Shown one piece after another: positions 1-9,087 of a DNA stretch of 64,000 bases (within the stretch, counting starts at the first letter, position 1; each line of letters opens with the position of its first letter). This stretch comes from Paenibacillus sp. SYP-B3998 (GTDB lineage Bacteria > Bacillota > Bacilli > Paenibacillales > NBRC-103111), in NCBI RefSeq assembly GCF_010820665.1, contig NZ_JAAIKC010000011.1:102154-166153 (forward strand), written 5' to 3'. The notes beneath the pieces are model-generated. The model was not told the DNA's origin. It saw nothing but the letters and a program-made list of their open reading frames with translations, and ran no database searches. The translations under genes were made by a program, and so were the position numbers.

Positions 1-469
1 CAAAGGAATCATCATTAAATTTAAGTGCAGCAATGTTCGAAACTGGCGTGTAGTAAACATAAGCTGGGTTGGAAATGACTCCTCCAGTTTGGCCATACTT
101 TATGGTAATTTTGTTCTTACCTTCTGTTAAATTAACACCATTAAAATATATTTCGCTCTTATTGCTTGGGTTTCGAACTGCCTTGTTTGTCGTATTTGAC
201 GTGATTTGTCCTGTATTTTCATTAACAACCTCGTAGTAAATACTATTGATCTGATCGTCAGTGATTCCGTTAATTGTAACATTAACAGGCGTCGTACCTT
301 GCGTTACTCGATCAACAAGTGAATCATCATAAACACTAGGTGGATTAACCGTATAGAGGTTAGTAATCGTTATTGTCCCAGCTGCGCTTGCAGTCATCGT
401 TGGCAGTGCGCTAATAAGCAGAGTCATGATCAACATGAGGCTTGCCCATTTTTTATTGAAAATTTTCAA
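1..469 (-). CDS. Secreted protein, N-terminal part (runs off window)
   Basis: Start of a secreted protein whose remainder lies outside the window. A TTG start at 469 sits 8 nt after a strong AAGGAGG. The first 30 or so residues form a classic signal peptide: KIFNKKW, a hydrophobic core, then a likely AxA cleavage site around TASAAG. The mature part is rich in Thr, Asn, Val and Tyr (for example TPVNVTINGITDDQ and YFNGVNLTEGKNKITI) and reads like beta-sandwich, Ig-like repeats of Paenibacillus cell-surface proteins. I do not recognise the family. The wall-polymer gene cluster next door fits a cell-surface role, but that is inference. Confidence 0.75.
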   Translation of the reverse strand, partial: MKIFNKKWASLMLIMTLLISALPTMTASAAGTITITNLYTVNPPSVYDDSLVDRVTQGTTPVNVTINGITDDQINSIYYEVVNENTGQITSNTTNKAVRNPSNKSEIYFNGVNLTEGKNKITIKYGQTGGVISNPAYVYYTPVSNIAALKFNDDSF

Positions 470-660
470 AGCTATTTCCTCCTTATGTATAGTATGTTAG
501 ATTTCATCTTGACATCTTTCAATCTTTTTCGACAATCCCTCCTAATTACTCCCAACATTCTACAATATTAGACGCGGATATGAGTCAAAAGTTCTTGTTA
601 CTTTCTTATCGGTAAAAGCAGTAAAAATGTTTAGAGCCGAGCAAAAAATTCATAAAAAGC

Positions 661-693
661 AAGAAAACCCCAACCATTGTGGTTGAGGTTTAA
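661..693 (-). terminator. Rho-independent terminator after tagO-like gene
   Basis: On the minus strand a stem of AACCTCAACC with GGTTGGGGTT around a short loop is followed by TTCTTG. It lies about 20 nt past the stop codon of the TagO-like gene and separates it from the secreted-protein gene. Confidence 0.75.
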
Positions 694-711
694 ATTTAAA
701 ACAAGATGCCC

Positions 712-1833
712 TTATTTACCCAAGCGATCACTCTGCACTGGCTTTCCAAGCAAACGTTGGAAAAAGTTAAGAATAGGCTTCCGGCTTTTGCTGATAATAC
801 CAATGGCCTCGGCACCAACCAACATCACCAAAAATAAAGCTACAATAATCATCACCAATCCCCAAGTAAGGTCCTGAGAGATAAATACCGAGCAAACCAC
901 GGCGCTACCGCCAAATACAAGCGCAATACCATAAATAATTAGCACACTCGTGCGATGACTAAACCCCAATTGCAGCAGACAATGATGCAAGTGACTCTTA
1001 TCTGGCGCGGATATCGGTAATTTGTTCACATAACGACGCATGATTGCGAAGAAGGTATCGGATAATGGCACACCTAGAATCATAATCGGAATTAATAGAG
1101 ATACAACAGCGGCTTGCTTGAAACCGAGTATAGATAAGGTAGCAAGAGCGAAGCCGAGGAACAAGGCACCTGAGTCCCCCATAAATATTTTGGCCGGGTG
1201 AAAATTGTAGAACATAAAGCCGATGATACTTCCAAGTAAAATCACGCTCAAGAGAATTACAGTTACGTTCCCCATCATTAAAGCAAGGACAAGGATCGTA
1301 GTTGTTGCAATTCCAGAAACACCTGCCGACAAGCCGTCGAGGCCGTCAATCAGGTTGATCGCGTTGGACACGCCAACGATCCATAATATAGTGATCGGAA
1401 TGCTTAACCAACCAATGTTAAAGTTAGTCGTCCCGAAAGGGATGTTCACGAGATCAATTTTAAGACCAAAAGCAACAACGATACAAGCAGCAATAAGCTG
1501 TCCGAGCAGCTTCCATTTAGGCGAAAGTTGGAAACGGTCATCCAACGCCCCTGTGACAACAATTACGAACCCGCCGAGCAGCAAACCAAATGCCGCATCT
1601 GAGTTAACCGCATCAAGTGCTGGAGAAATAACGAAGTAGGCACCGACGAACGCAAGGAATATCGCTAATCCTCCGAGACGCGGCATAATTCGCGTATGTA
1701 CCTTACGATGGTTGGGAGCATCAACAGCTCCTACCCAGAAGGCAAATTTTTTGACTAGGGGTGTCAGCAGCAGCGCCATTAAGCACGAAGCGATAAACCC
1801 AATCACATATAATCCATACATTTTATTCTTCAC
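712..1833 (-). CDS. tagO: Undecaprenyl-phosphate GlcNAc-1-phosphate transferase (TagO/MraY family)
   Basis: Polytopic membrane enzyme (373 aa) that moves GlcNAc-1-phosphate from UDP-GlcNAc to undecaprenyl phosphate, the first step of wall teichoic acid or secondary wall polymer synthesis. Family signatures are visible: DAPNHRKVHTRIMPRLGG near residue 38, NAINLIDGLDGLSAG with the catalytic Asp pair, FMGDSGALFLGF, and the HLHH motif in PDKSHLHHCLLQLG. About ten hydrophobic segments span the protein. The GTG start at 1833 lies very close to GAGGAG; an ATG four codons later is possible. The TagA-like gene lies upstream, supporting a polymer pathway rather than peptidoglycan MraY. Confidence 0.9.
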   Translation of the reverse strand: MKNKMYGLYVIGFIASCLMALLLTPLVKKFAFWVGAVDAPNHRKVHTRIMPRLGGLAIFLAFVGAYFVISPALDAVNSDAAFGLLLGGFVIVVTGALDDRFQLSPKWKLLGQLIAACIVVAFGLKIDLVNIPFGTTNFNIGWLSIPITILWIVGVSNAINLIDGLDGLSAGVSGIATTTILVLALMMGNVTVILLSVILLGSIIGFMFYNFHPAKIFMGDSGALFLGFALATLSILGFKQAAVVSLLIPIMILGVPLSDTFFAIMRRYVNKLPISAPDKSHLHHCLLQLGFSHRTSVLIIYGIALVFGGSAVVCSVFISQDLTWGLVMIIVALFLVMLVGAEAIGIISKSRKPILNFFQRLLGKPVQSDRLGK

Positions 1834-1954
1834 AGCTCCTCTTGTCGTGGGTGGCAGGTCATCCGCCGAAATGAATTATACTCCGATTTGTCCACAAATA
1901 CCACTGCTAAATTTGTCTGAAATGACCGTTTTCAGGTGATTTTCATGAAATTTT

Positions 1955-2740
1955 TCATGATTTCGTGACTTTCTCTTTGTCCCGCATTACTTTCAATGCA
2001 AATTTCGGAAGCAGCAGCATTCTCTTATAGCGCCAAGGCTCCTGCAGAAGGCGATAAAACCACTCTAGACGAAGTTTCTGAAAAATAACAGGCGCTCGCT
2101 TTAGCTTGCCCGAAAGAACGTCAAAGCTTCCTCCAACACCCATCATAACTGGAATGTTGATTTGCTCTTTGTACTTACCAATCCACGGCTCTTGATTAGC
2201 AGCCGATCTTCCTACAAATAGGAGGTCTGGCGCGGCTTGAACGATATCAGCGATAACCTCGGCATCCTGTTCAGCCCCGAAGTAGCCATCACGAATCCCT
2301 ACAAGCTCGATGCTTGGGTAATCAGCCCGTAATCGATCAGCGGCTGCATGTATGACTTCGGAAGATGCCCCTAGCAGGTACACTTTCCACTTCCTTGCCT
2401 CTCCGACTTTCATTAACTCATGAAGTAAGTCATATCCAGGGACCCGTTCTACGACAGGCTCACCCACATAATTAGCTGCCCAGACAACGCCGGTCCCATC
2501 AGGAACGATTAATTCAGCCTGCTGCATCATCTCTAAATAAGCTGGATCTTCCTGCGCGGCCATAACCATGATTGGGTTCGCCGTAATGATCTGATGAGGA
2601 TTTCTCTGTTCGATAGCTTCTGCTAAATAAGCGACTGTTTGCTTCATGCCCATCTTAGAGATAGGCACACCGTAAATACGTACTTTAGGTATAGCGGCAG
2701 CAGAAGCCACCGCAGGATTTGTAGTTGTTGTTAGGCTCAT
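1955..2740 (-). CDS. tagA: WecG/TagA/CpsF family glycosyltransferase (ManNAc transferase)
   Basis: Likely transfers N-acetylmannosamine from UDP-ManNAc to the GlcNAc lipid made by TagO, giving the ManNAc-GlcNAc linkage unit. Family features: RIYGVPISKM at the start, PDGTGVVWAA with the conserved Asp, and VPGYDLLHELM. The usual region near the conserved QE reads FVGRSAANQEPWI instead of the more common VALGxPKQE, although Gln-Glu is kept. The ATG at 2740 is preferred because AAAGGA lies 10 nt upstream; an in-frame ATG at 2776 lacks a ribosome site and would overlap csaB. The substrate is inferred from the family and from the wecB/mnaA gene at 38.5 kb. Confidence 0.87.
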   Translation of the reverse strand: MSLTTTTNPAVASAAAIPKVRIYGVPISKMGMKQTVAYLAEAIEQRNPHQIITANPIMVMAAQEDPAYLEMMQQAELIVPDGTGVVWAANYVGEPVVERVPGYDLLHELMKVGEARKWKVYLLGASSEVIHAAADRLRADYPSIELVGIRDGYFGAEQDAEVIADIVQAAPDLLFVGRSAANQEPWIGKYKEQINIPVMMGVGGSFDVLSGKLKRAPVIFQKLRLEWFYRLLQEPWRYKRMLLLPKFALKVMRDKEKVTKS

Positions 2741-2768
2741 GAATCTCTCATCCTTTATGACGTTAGAA

Positions 2769-3923
2769 TCAGACATTTGGTTGCTTGTAAAAATTGACGA
2801 TTTGCTGCGCAGGTCGCTGCGCCTGCGCTTTCAGCTCTTCGATAGCGGCGCTGCGGGACGCCGCCCACTGCTCTCGCCCGTCGAGGAGTCTTAACGACTC
2901 GGCGGTAAGGGCTTCTGCATCGAAGCTAGCTGTCGATGCCGCGGCTTGCATACCGAGCCTATGAAGGAATTGGTCGATCTTCGGATCGTACGAAATCCCA
3001 ACCATAGGCACGTACTGCGAAGCTGCATATATGAGAGAATGCAGCCTCATTCCGATCAGCAGATCGCACTCTGCAACCAGCTCAAGCATATCCTGCGGAT
3101 GCGCGATGCCACTCGCCATCTCCACACGACTGCCGTGATCACCAAGGCGATCGATCACGAACTGCGAGGCCACCTCATCCGAAGGGAGGTGGAAGGGCAA
3201 GAACCGCAGCCGCACATCCGTGCGGGCCACGAGCAGTTGCCCTAAGGACCGCGAGAGAGCCTCCAGCTCCGAGCGGTCCTGGTTCCAGAAGCGGACGGAT
3301 ACTCCAACCGTTCGTCCTGCACTCACGGGCGCGACATCAGTCGCGCTCGCAGTCCCCAGCCCCAGCGTGGCCTCAGGCACGCTGCGTATCCGCAACGGGA
3401 GGCCCATCACTGGGTCAGGTACAATTTCAATGCGCTCCCGCTTGAGGTGCATTGAAACCAACAAGTCTGCGGACTCCATATCGCGGACAGACACATACTT
3501 ACAGCGCTTGAATACGCCGCGTATCCAACCGTCAAACATCCGGCGGTTCACCGGCCCGATGCCCTGTGAATAAATAAAGGTCGGCTTGCCAAGCCACTGG
3601 GCTAATTTCAAAACAGCCAAGTAATAAGGGATTGTCTTAGAGCTTGTCGCATCCTGCAGCAAGCTTCCTCCCCCACTGATAAGGCCATCCGCTTCGCGTA
3701 GTGCGCGAAGCAAAGGGCCTGGTCTCATCCGGTGATACGCCTTAACGCCATACATCTGAGAGGTCTTCTCCGGATTAGCCGACAATACGATGGGTTCGAT
3801 CTGAATGCCTTTAGCTCGACCCTGCTCTTGCAGAGCGAACAAAATGGATTGCAGCACCGCTTCATCCCCACTGTTATCGAAACCGTAGTAGCCGGATAAG
3901 GCTATTTTAACCGAGGCACCCAT
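2769..3923 (-). CDS. csaB: Polysaccharide pyruvyl transferase CsaB
   Basis: CsaB-family enzymes add a pyruvyl ketal to ManNAc of the secondary cell-wall polymer, creating the ligand for SLH domains. The protein (384 aa) opens with KIALSGYYGFDNSGDEAVL and contains ISGGGSLLQDATS, FIYSQGIGPVNRR, VSVRDMES, GVSVRFWNQDR and GMRLHSLIYAA, all typical of the family. The ATG at 3923 is chosen: AAGGAG lies 9 nt upstream and the resulting N-terminus is standard, whereas an upstream in-frame ATG at 3953 has no good site. The start lies 22 nt inside the end of the upstream membrane-protein gene, so the two are probably translated together. Confidence 0.92.
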   Translation of the reverse strand: MGASVKIALSGYYGFDNSGDEAVLQSILFALQEQGRAKGIQIEPIVLSANPEKTSQMYGVKAYHRMRPGPLLRALREADGLISGGGSLLQDATSSKTIPYYLAVLKLAQWLGKPTFIYSQGIGPVNRRMFDGWIRGVFKRCKYVSVRDMESADLLVSMHLKRERIEIVPDPVMGLPLRIRSVPEATLGLGTASATDVAPVSAGRTVGVSVRFWNQDRSELEALSRSLGQLLVARTDVRLRFLPFHLPSDEVASQFVIDRLGDHGSRVEMASGIAHPQDMLELVAECDLLIGMRLHSLIYAASQYVPMVGISYDPKIDQFLHRLGMQAAASTASFDAEALTAESLRLLDGREQWAASRSAAIEELKAQAQRPAQQIVNFYKQPNV

Positions 3924-5950
3924 CGTTTCCAACTCCTTGTGGCAATTTCCCAAGATGCAATTAAAATCAGGCCGATTAAGGCACCGAATACAACACCATA
4001 CGTAATCCGAATGAGCGAAATATGAAGAGGGGTATGCACATGTGCAAAAGTATCTACGATGGAAAGCTGTCCAATAACCCCAATGAACATTAGATATACG
4101 GCGTGTCTATAACGAACCGCTAAGTAGGCTCCGAATAAAAAGACAGGGTGAGCGAACAAGAATTCTTTGGTTCGCGGACGAACCCCCAATGTATTTTCTA
4201 AGAACGACCGGAATAGCTTCTCCACTGTAGAGGCCTGTCCTTCGTTGCCTGTGCGTGATAAGTAGTAGTAAACCGCCGCAAGTGCGATTCCTGCCGTTAC
4301 AATCCACAGTACGCTGATGTAAGAAGAAAGAATTTGGCGAACTTTCCCCAATTTCTCCGCGTAGGTATTGTTTTCACTAAAGAAAAGAAGAAACAAGCCA
4401 GCAATAGCAATTGGAAGTAAATGAAGCGCACTAACGCCTCTGAATTGCTGAAGAACAAGAGAGTACGTAATGTGATTCAGAAGCGCCACTTCATACACAA
4501 CCCCGATTAGCGAAATCAAGGAAGTTCTGAGAAGCATCCACAATCCAAAGCCCAGTCCAGACCTCCACTTGGCTGCAGCACCAGAACGTACAGAGCGAAT
4601 CGCGAGCATCATAGCTACACTCGGTGCGCAGATGGCTGTCGCCAACGCAAGACCCTGCGCGTATAAATTCGCTGACAACGTATGCAGAGCAACGGCGCCA
4701 AGCAAGCCCACGAAGAAGAGAAATAAAGCCGCCTCAGGTACAAAGAAAGTAACTGTAAGAACAATCAAGCTGACACCACCCACGAGCATGAAAACACGGG
4801 CAGCTTTTTGCCAAGCTGTCGTTTCCACTGTAAATGGCTCTGCGGGTCCTAACGTAAAGCCAACGTTCTCAATTCTTGGAATTGCCCCATCTTTGCCTTG
4901 CAAGCTCTCATAATAGGCTGCTAAGGGATCGGAGAGCTTACCTTTATCCAAGCTTTTCACTGGCTTCGCGTTTATGAAGACCATGCGAATATTACGATCT
5001 TTCACAGCTAATACAAACCGATCCGCAACGCCTTGAATCCGATCTTCAAGCTCCGCCTTTTTCAATGGCTCTGTCAGCTTTTCTCCGTCCTTCTCAGTAA
5101 AGGAATGCAGCCTAACGACATTATAGTTTGTTTCTTTCGCTAAGGTATTGAATCCTTTTTGCGGTTCCTTTAGCATTTCAATCGCGGCTAAACCAATACC
5201 ATTTTTATGAAGGAGCTCTGCCATCTTGTTGAGATGTAGCTCCGTATTCTCTTCGGTATAACCTGGAACTTCATTCCCATCCACAATGATTCGTTTCACA
5301 CCGAAATCATGCAGTTGTTTAAGTAAGCGATCCATTTCATTAGTCACAAAAGGTCTGCGATTCGAGAGACGAACCACGATTTGAAAACCTTTGTCTTTCA
5401 ACATTTGAAGCGTTATTGGATCTGGGTCCATCGTCTTAATAGATGCATCATCTATGCTCATCTGAATAATGAGCCCGCTTCTGTTTTTGAAGCTCCACGG
5501 TTTCGTTGCGACTTTCAGATCGCCGAATGTTTTTTGAATCAACGGCTCAAGCTTTTGCTGAGTCGCGTTATCAGAGAACAAAACATACGTATAATTCTCA
5601 TTGGGCTCCCCAAAAGTTTGAGTCATTGCCATAGCATCACGAGAATTAAACATTTCAATGCGACGACTTTCTCTAAATTCCGAAAGCGTACTCTCATAGA
5701 CAGCCATTGAGCCTATGCCTGCTGCCTTCATGTTATTGAGCTGATCCGCAGCAAAGCTTTGGGGATTGGTTTGAATATCAGCGATATCTAGCAAATCGCG
5801 ATAGTCAAAAACAAATTCCACTTGATTTGCGGAAGTCTCCGTCTGATGACGTGTGAAGGCTAGCGGTAACGAGCCCAGCATTCCAATAATAACAAGCCAC
5901 CATAATACATTTTTAAGCGGATTATTCCATGTTTTATACCACTGCGTCAA
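3902..5950 (-). CDS. Large membrane protein of DUF5693 type, upstream of csaB
   Basis: A 682-aa protein with one N-terminal membrane segment (NVLWWLVIIGMLGSLPLAF), an extracytoplasmic domain of roughly 330 residues, and a C-terminal half with about ten membrane helices. The soluble domain has barrel-like alternation (AAGIGSMAVYES, GVKRIIVDGNEVPG, NGIGLAAIEML, NYNVVRLHSFTEKDG). I recognise it as the DUF5693 family, whose function is unknown to me. The TTG start at 5950 has AAGGAG with 8-nt spacing; the GTG at 5959 overlaps that site. Because it overlaps csaB, a role in export or flipping of the pyruvylated wall polymer is plausible, comparable in position to CsaA in other species; this is inference only. 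Confidence 0.85.
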   Translation of the reverse strand: MTQWYKTWNNPLKNVLWWLVIIGMLGSLPLAFTRHQTETSANQVEFVFDYRDLLDIADIQTNPQSFAADQLNNMKAAGIGSMAVYESTLSEFRESRRIEMFNSRDAMAMTQTFGEPNENYTYVLFSDNATQQKLEPLIQKTFGDLKVATKPWSFKNRSGLIIQMSIDDASIKTMDPDPITLQMLKDKGFQIVVRLSNRRPFVTNEMDRLLKQLHDFGVKRIIVDGNEVPGYTEENTELHLNKMAELLHKNGIGLAAIEMLKEPQKGFNTLAKETNYNVVRLHSFTEKDGEKLTEPLKKAELEDRIQGVADRFVLAVKDRNIRMVFINAKPVKSLDKGKLSDPLAAYYESLQGKDGAIPRIENVGFTLGPAEPFTVETTAWQKAARVFMLVGGVSLIVLTVTFFVPEAALFLFFVGLLGAVALHTLSANLYAQGLALATAICAPSVAMMLAIRSVRSGAAAKWRSGLGFGLWMLLRTSLISLIGVVYEVALLNHITYSLVLQQFRGVSALHLLPIAIAGLFLLFFSENNTYAEKLGKVRQILSSYISVLWIVTAGIALAAVYYYLSRTGNEGQASTVEKLFRSFLENTLGVRPRTKEFLFAHPVFLFGAYLAVRYRHAVYLMFIGVIGQLSIVDTFAHVHTPLHISLIRITYGVVFGALIGLILIASWEIATRSWKRWVPRLK

Positions 5951-5958
5951 GTTGTTCA

Positions 5959-5996
5959 CTCCTTAGAGCTTTCCAAAAGAAAGCTTTCTTCGTAAG
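5959..5996 (-). repeat. Leader hairpin repeat, copy before DUF5693 gene
   Basis: Minus-strand order: CTTACGAAGAAAG, then GCTTTC-TTTT-GGAAAGC, then TCTAAGGAG, which is the gene's own Shine-Dalgarno. The same arrangement recurs before atpC, wecB and, in variant form, upp, atpD and ywlE. Confidence 0.7.
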
Positions 5997-6148
5997 TATT
6001 TGCTGTATCTTTTCCCTTTACATTCGAAAACCTCTCCAGATCATCAAGTCTGGATATCGATCATCTGAATGCGGAATTATTTCCAACTATTCATTAGACG
6101 ATCTACACCCGACTTAGGTTCTGAAGAGGTTCATTACATCTTATTTCG

Positions 6149-7858
6149 TTATCCGTCTACACGGCTAAGTACATATTGTATAATGCCATTCAATTGCTGC
6201 GAAGCCTCTGAAGCGGTAGATCCTTGTACAGCAAAATAAAACTTAATTTTTGGCTCTGTTCCTGATGGTCTCAGACAAAACCATGAACCGTCCGCTAGTT
6301 TGAATTTAAGAACATTTTCGCGGGGCAAGCCTTGAATACCTTGCTCGTAATCCTCAACTTCCGTTACGCTGACGCCTTGGATCTCACTAGGCGGATTGGT
6401 TCTCCAAGCTTCCATGATGCGGCCAATCTGTTCCACGCCGTCTTTCCCTTTAAGCGTCCTTGACTCAAGCTTCTCCAAAAAATACCCAAAGGATGCGTAC
6501 AACTCCTGTAAGACATCATATAAGGTTTTACCCTGCTTTTTGTAGTAAGCAGCCGCCTCACAAATCAACATCGCTGCAATAACCGCATCTTTATCTCTTG
6601 CATAGTCACCCGCTAAGTAACCATAGCTCTCTTCATAACCAAACAAGAACGTGTGATCGCCACTCTGCTCGAATTGCGACATTTTTTCCCCAATATATTT
6701 AAATCCGGTTAACGTATTTAATGTAGGAACGCCATAATGATTAGCAATGACTGCTCCCATTTCGCTAGTTACAATTGTCTTAATCACAACGCCATTCGCA
6801 GGAAGAGCTCCACGTTCTTTCAAGCTTGAGAGTAAGTAGTTAACGATTATGGCGCCAGATTGGTTCCCCGTTAATACGAAGTATTCACCTGCCGCATCCT
6901 TCACAACTGCACCCATACGGTCTGCATCAGGATCTGTTCCGATAATAATATCGGCATTCCAAGCTTTCGCTTGCGCGATGGCCAGGTTAAAAGCATCCTT
7001 TTCCTCCGGGTTTGGCGACTTAACGGTCGAAAATTGCGAATCGGGGAGCTCTTGCTCAGCCACAACACGCACTTGTCCAAAACCCACGGCCTTCAACACT
7101 TCGCGAACCGGCATATTTCCCGTTCCGTGCAGTGGTGTAAAAACGATACGGAAATCATCACTGATTTCTCGGATAACTTCTGGATTCTGACTGACAGCGG
7201 AAACGACTTCTATGTACTTGTTATCAATTTCTTCACCTAGCCACTGGAGGAGTCCCTGAGACTCAGCTTCCACCTGCGTGAGTTTCTTCACTTTGGCAAA
7301 TGTATCAACACTCTGCACATGAGCGATAACTTGCTCCGCAAACTCGGGCACAAGTTGCCCGCCATCTGCACCATACACTTTATAACCATTGTACTCCGGC
7401 GGATTATGACTTGCTGTAATAACAACACCTGCGGTAGCCCCTAAGTATCGAACAGCAAAAGAAAGCTGTGGGGTTGGGCGAAGCGCTTCGAATACATAGG
7501 CCTTAACTCCGTTTCCTGCGAATACAAGAGCGGCTTCTAAAGCAAACTCCGGCGACATATGACGCGAATCATAAGCAATGACAATGGAAGGAGCAATTGC
7601 ACCTGTTCCACGCACATACTGGGCTAAACCTTGGCTTGCACGACCAACTGTATAAAGGTTAATTCGGTTCGTTCCCGCGCCTATTACACCACGGAGCCCA
7701 CCTGTACCAAACTCCAAATCTTTATAGAAACGATCCTCGATTTCCTTTTCATCTTCACCAATTGATTGAAGTTCTTCCTTCGTTCCGGCATCAATTGCCG
7801 GATCCTCGAGCCATAATTGATATTGAGTTTGTACACGCGTCATAGTTGTCAGGTTCAT
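6149..7858 (-). CDS. pgcA: Alpha-phosphoglucomutase / phosphomannomutase
   Basis: Interconverts glucose-1-phosphate and glucose-6-phosphate, supplying UDP-glucose and cell-wall sugars. At 569 aa it has the length of Bacillus PgcA. All four active-site loops are seen: TASHNPPEYNGYK with the phosphoserine, GTDPDADRMG for metal, GYEESYGYL for sugar, and RPSGTEPKIKFYF for phosphate. The start is uncertain: the ATG at 7858 directly abuts AAGGAG with no spacer, the next in-frame ATG is at 7843 (15-nt spacer), and an in-frame CTG at 7852 has the best spacing (6 nt). Confidence 0.93.
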   Translation of the reverse strand: MNLTTMTRVQTQYQLWLEDPAIDAGTKEELQSIGEDEKEIEDRFYKDLEFGTGGLRGVIGAGTNRINLYTVGRASQGLAQYVRGTGAIAPSIVIAYDSRHMSPEFALEAALVFAGNGVKAYVFEALRPTPQLSFAVRYLGATAGVVITASHNPPEYNGYKVYGADGGQLVPEFAEQVIAHVQSVDTFAKVKKLTQVEAESQGLLQWLGEEIDNKYIEVVSAVSQNPEVIREISDDFRIVFTPLHGTGNMPVREVLKAVGFGQVRVVAEQELPDSQFSTVKSPNPEEKDAFNLAIAQAKAWNADIIIGTDPDADRMGAVVKDAAGEYFVLTGNQSGAIIVNYLLSSLKERGALPANGVVIKTIVTSEMGAVIANHYGVPTLNTLTGFKYIGEKMSQFEQSGDHTFLFGYEESYGYLAGDYARDKDAVIAAMLICEAAAYYKKQGKTLYDVLQELYASFGYFLEKLESRTLKGKDGVEQIGRIMEAWRTNPPSEIQGVSVTEVEDYEQGIQGLPRENVLKFKLADGSWFCLRPSGTEPKIKFYFAVQGSTASEASQQLNGIIQYVLSRVDG

Positions 7859-7875
7859 CTCCTTTAGTCTATGGT

Positions 7876-8304
7876 TTATTTATTAGCAAGGGCAAACATT
7901 AGCTCGCCTTCGACTACAACTTTATCGCCAACTTTGGCCACAGCTTGACCTTTAACAATAATACCTTTCACTCGTGTAATGGTCATCTCAAGTATGAGGG
8001 TATCTCCAGGGACTACCTGTTCGCGCCAACGAATGCCATCAGCACCTGCGAATAAGCCTATTTTTCCTTTATATTGCGGCATTGAAAGAACAGCTACCGC
8101 ACCTACTTGGGCTAAGGCTTCAACAATGAGTACTCCAGGCATAACCGGATAACCGGGAAAATGCCCTGCGAAGAATGGCTCATTGATTGTTACATTTTTT
8201 ATTCCTACAGCTCTAACACCCACTTCTAACTCCAAAATACGATCGACCAGGAGAAATGGCGGGCGATGAGGAATAATTTCTTGAATTTGATTAATATCTA
8301 GCAT
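7876..8304 (-). CDS. fabZ: 3-hydroxyacyl-ACP dehydratase FabZ
   Basis: Dehydrates beta-hydroxyacyl-ACP during type II fatty-acid elongation in the cytosol. The 142-aa length is typical. The hot-dog fold signatures [14 protein letters not shown] (catalytic His) and [20 protein letters not shown] (catalytic Glu) are present. It is followed by the phosphoglucomutase gene after 17 nt, so the two are probably cotranscribed. In Bacillus a fabZ copy also lies near mbl, flhO and flhP, as here. Confidence 0.95.
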   Translation of the reverse strand: MLDINQIQEIIPHRPPFLLVDRILELEVGVRAVGIKNVTINEPFFAGHFPGYPVMPGVLIVEALAQVGAVAVLSMPQYKGKIGLFAGADGIRWREQVVPGDTLILEMTITRVKGIIVKGQAVAKVGDKVVVEGELMFALANK

Positions 8305-8407
8305 AACAATGATGCTCTCCTTTCAAAATGCCTGCATAAAATGCAAGGCAATCACTTACAATAGTGTTGTCCCTTCACCAACTGCAGAAGTGAAGGTTCA
8401 TATAAGG

Positions 8408-8456
8408 GAGCTTATGTATAGGTCTGCGACACAGGCCGATACATAGGCTCTTTTTT
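8408..8456 (+). terminator. Strong hairpin with T-tract on the plus strand
   Basis: A roughly 18-bp stem (GAGCTTATGTAT with ATACATAGGCTC, inner GGTCTG with CAGGCC) is followed on the plus strand by TTTTTTCTTA. Both neighbouring genes are on the minus strand, where the stem lies about 14 nt past the phosphatidyltransferase stop but is followed by CCCTTATATG rather than T residues. Confidence 0.6.
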
Positions 8457-8463
8457 CTTAAAT

Positions 8464-8988
8464 TCAAGTTTGCTTTGTCTTGACTTTGCGATTTAATAAG
8501 AGGAATTGAATAATATAAATAATGGAAGTCACGAAAGAGACAAGAATGACAAACCATAAGTACGTGATCGCGAAGGTTAGTTGAAAAACAATAAATAGTA
8601 TAGCAAAATAATAAAGTACCGTTGTTAATTTGCCCATCATATTAGCCGGCACGGTAAGCTTGCCTCTAAAATGAAAGAAGGCCGATCCCATAATCATTCC
8701 CAAATCTCGAAGAAATATCGCTCCTGCCGCTTGCCACGGAATCATACCAGAAATGAGTAAAGATAAGATAACAGTTATCATCATGCACTTGTCTGCAAGT
8801 GGGTCTAACATGACTCCAAGTGGTGTAATTAGCCCCCTAGTTCGAGCTAAATATCCATCAAGAATGTCTGTAAGTCCAGCGACAAGCAGGATGAGAAAGG
8901 CAATTTTGATATAGTCATTGAAGAAGAACATGAGGTAGACAGGGATCAGGATAAACCTGCTTATCGTGAGCATGTTCGGTATGTTCAA
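8464..8988 (-). CDS. CDP-alcohol phosphatidyltransferase (PgsA-like)
   Basis: Integral membrane enzyme of phospholipid head-group synthesis, most like phosphatidylglycerophosphate synthase. The CDP-alcohol motif D-x2-D-G-x2-A-R-x8-G-x3-D-x3-D is complete in DILDGYLARTRGL followed by GVMLDPLADK. The 174-aa length and six or so hydrophobic segments fit. A TTG start at 8988 has GGAGGG five nt upstream. The exact head group cannot be read from sequence; the main pgsA copy could be elsewhere. Confidence 0.88.
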   Translation of the reverse strand: MNIPNMLTISRFILIPVYLMFFFNDYIKIAFLILLVAGLTDILDGYLARTRGLITPLGVMLDPLADKCMMITVILSLLISGMIPWQAAGAIFLRDLGMIMGSAFFHFRGKLTVPANMMGKLTTVLYYFAILFIVFQLTFAITYLWFVILVSFVTSIIYIIQFLLLNRKVKTKQT

Positions 8989-9052
8989 GGTAACCCTCCC
9001 GTGCCTTCAATCTGTTAAGACAATGCTAAACCTTCATTTATTATACCGTTCA

Positions 9053-9084
9053 TTTCCAAAAAATAAAACTCCCGCGAGGGAGTT
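9053..9084 (-). terminator. Rho-independent terminator after epuA-like gene
   Basis: Stem AACTCCC-TCGC-GGGAGTT followed by TTATTTTTT on the minus strand, just past the stop of the EpuA-like gene. It closes the flhO-flhP-epuA group. Confidence 0.88.
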
Positions 9085-9087
9085 CGG

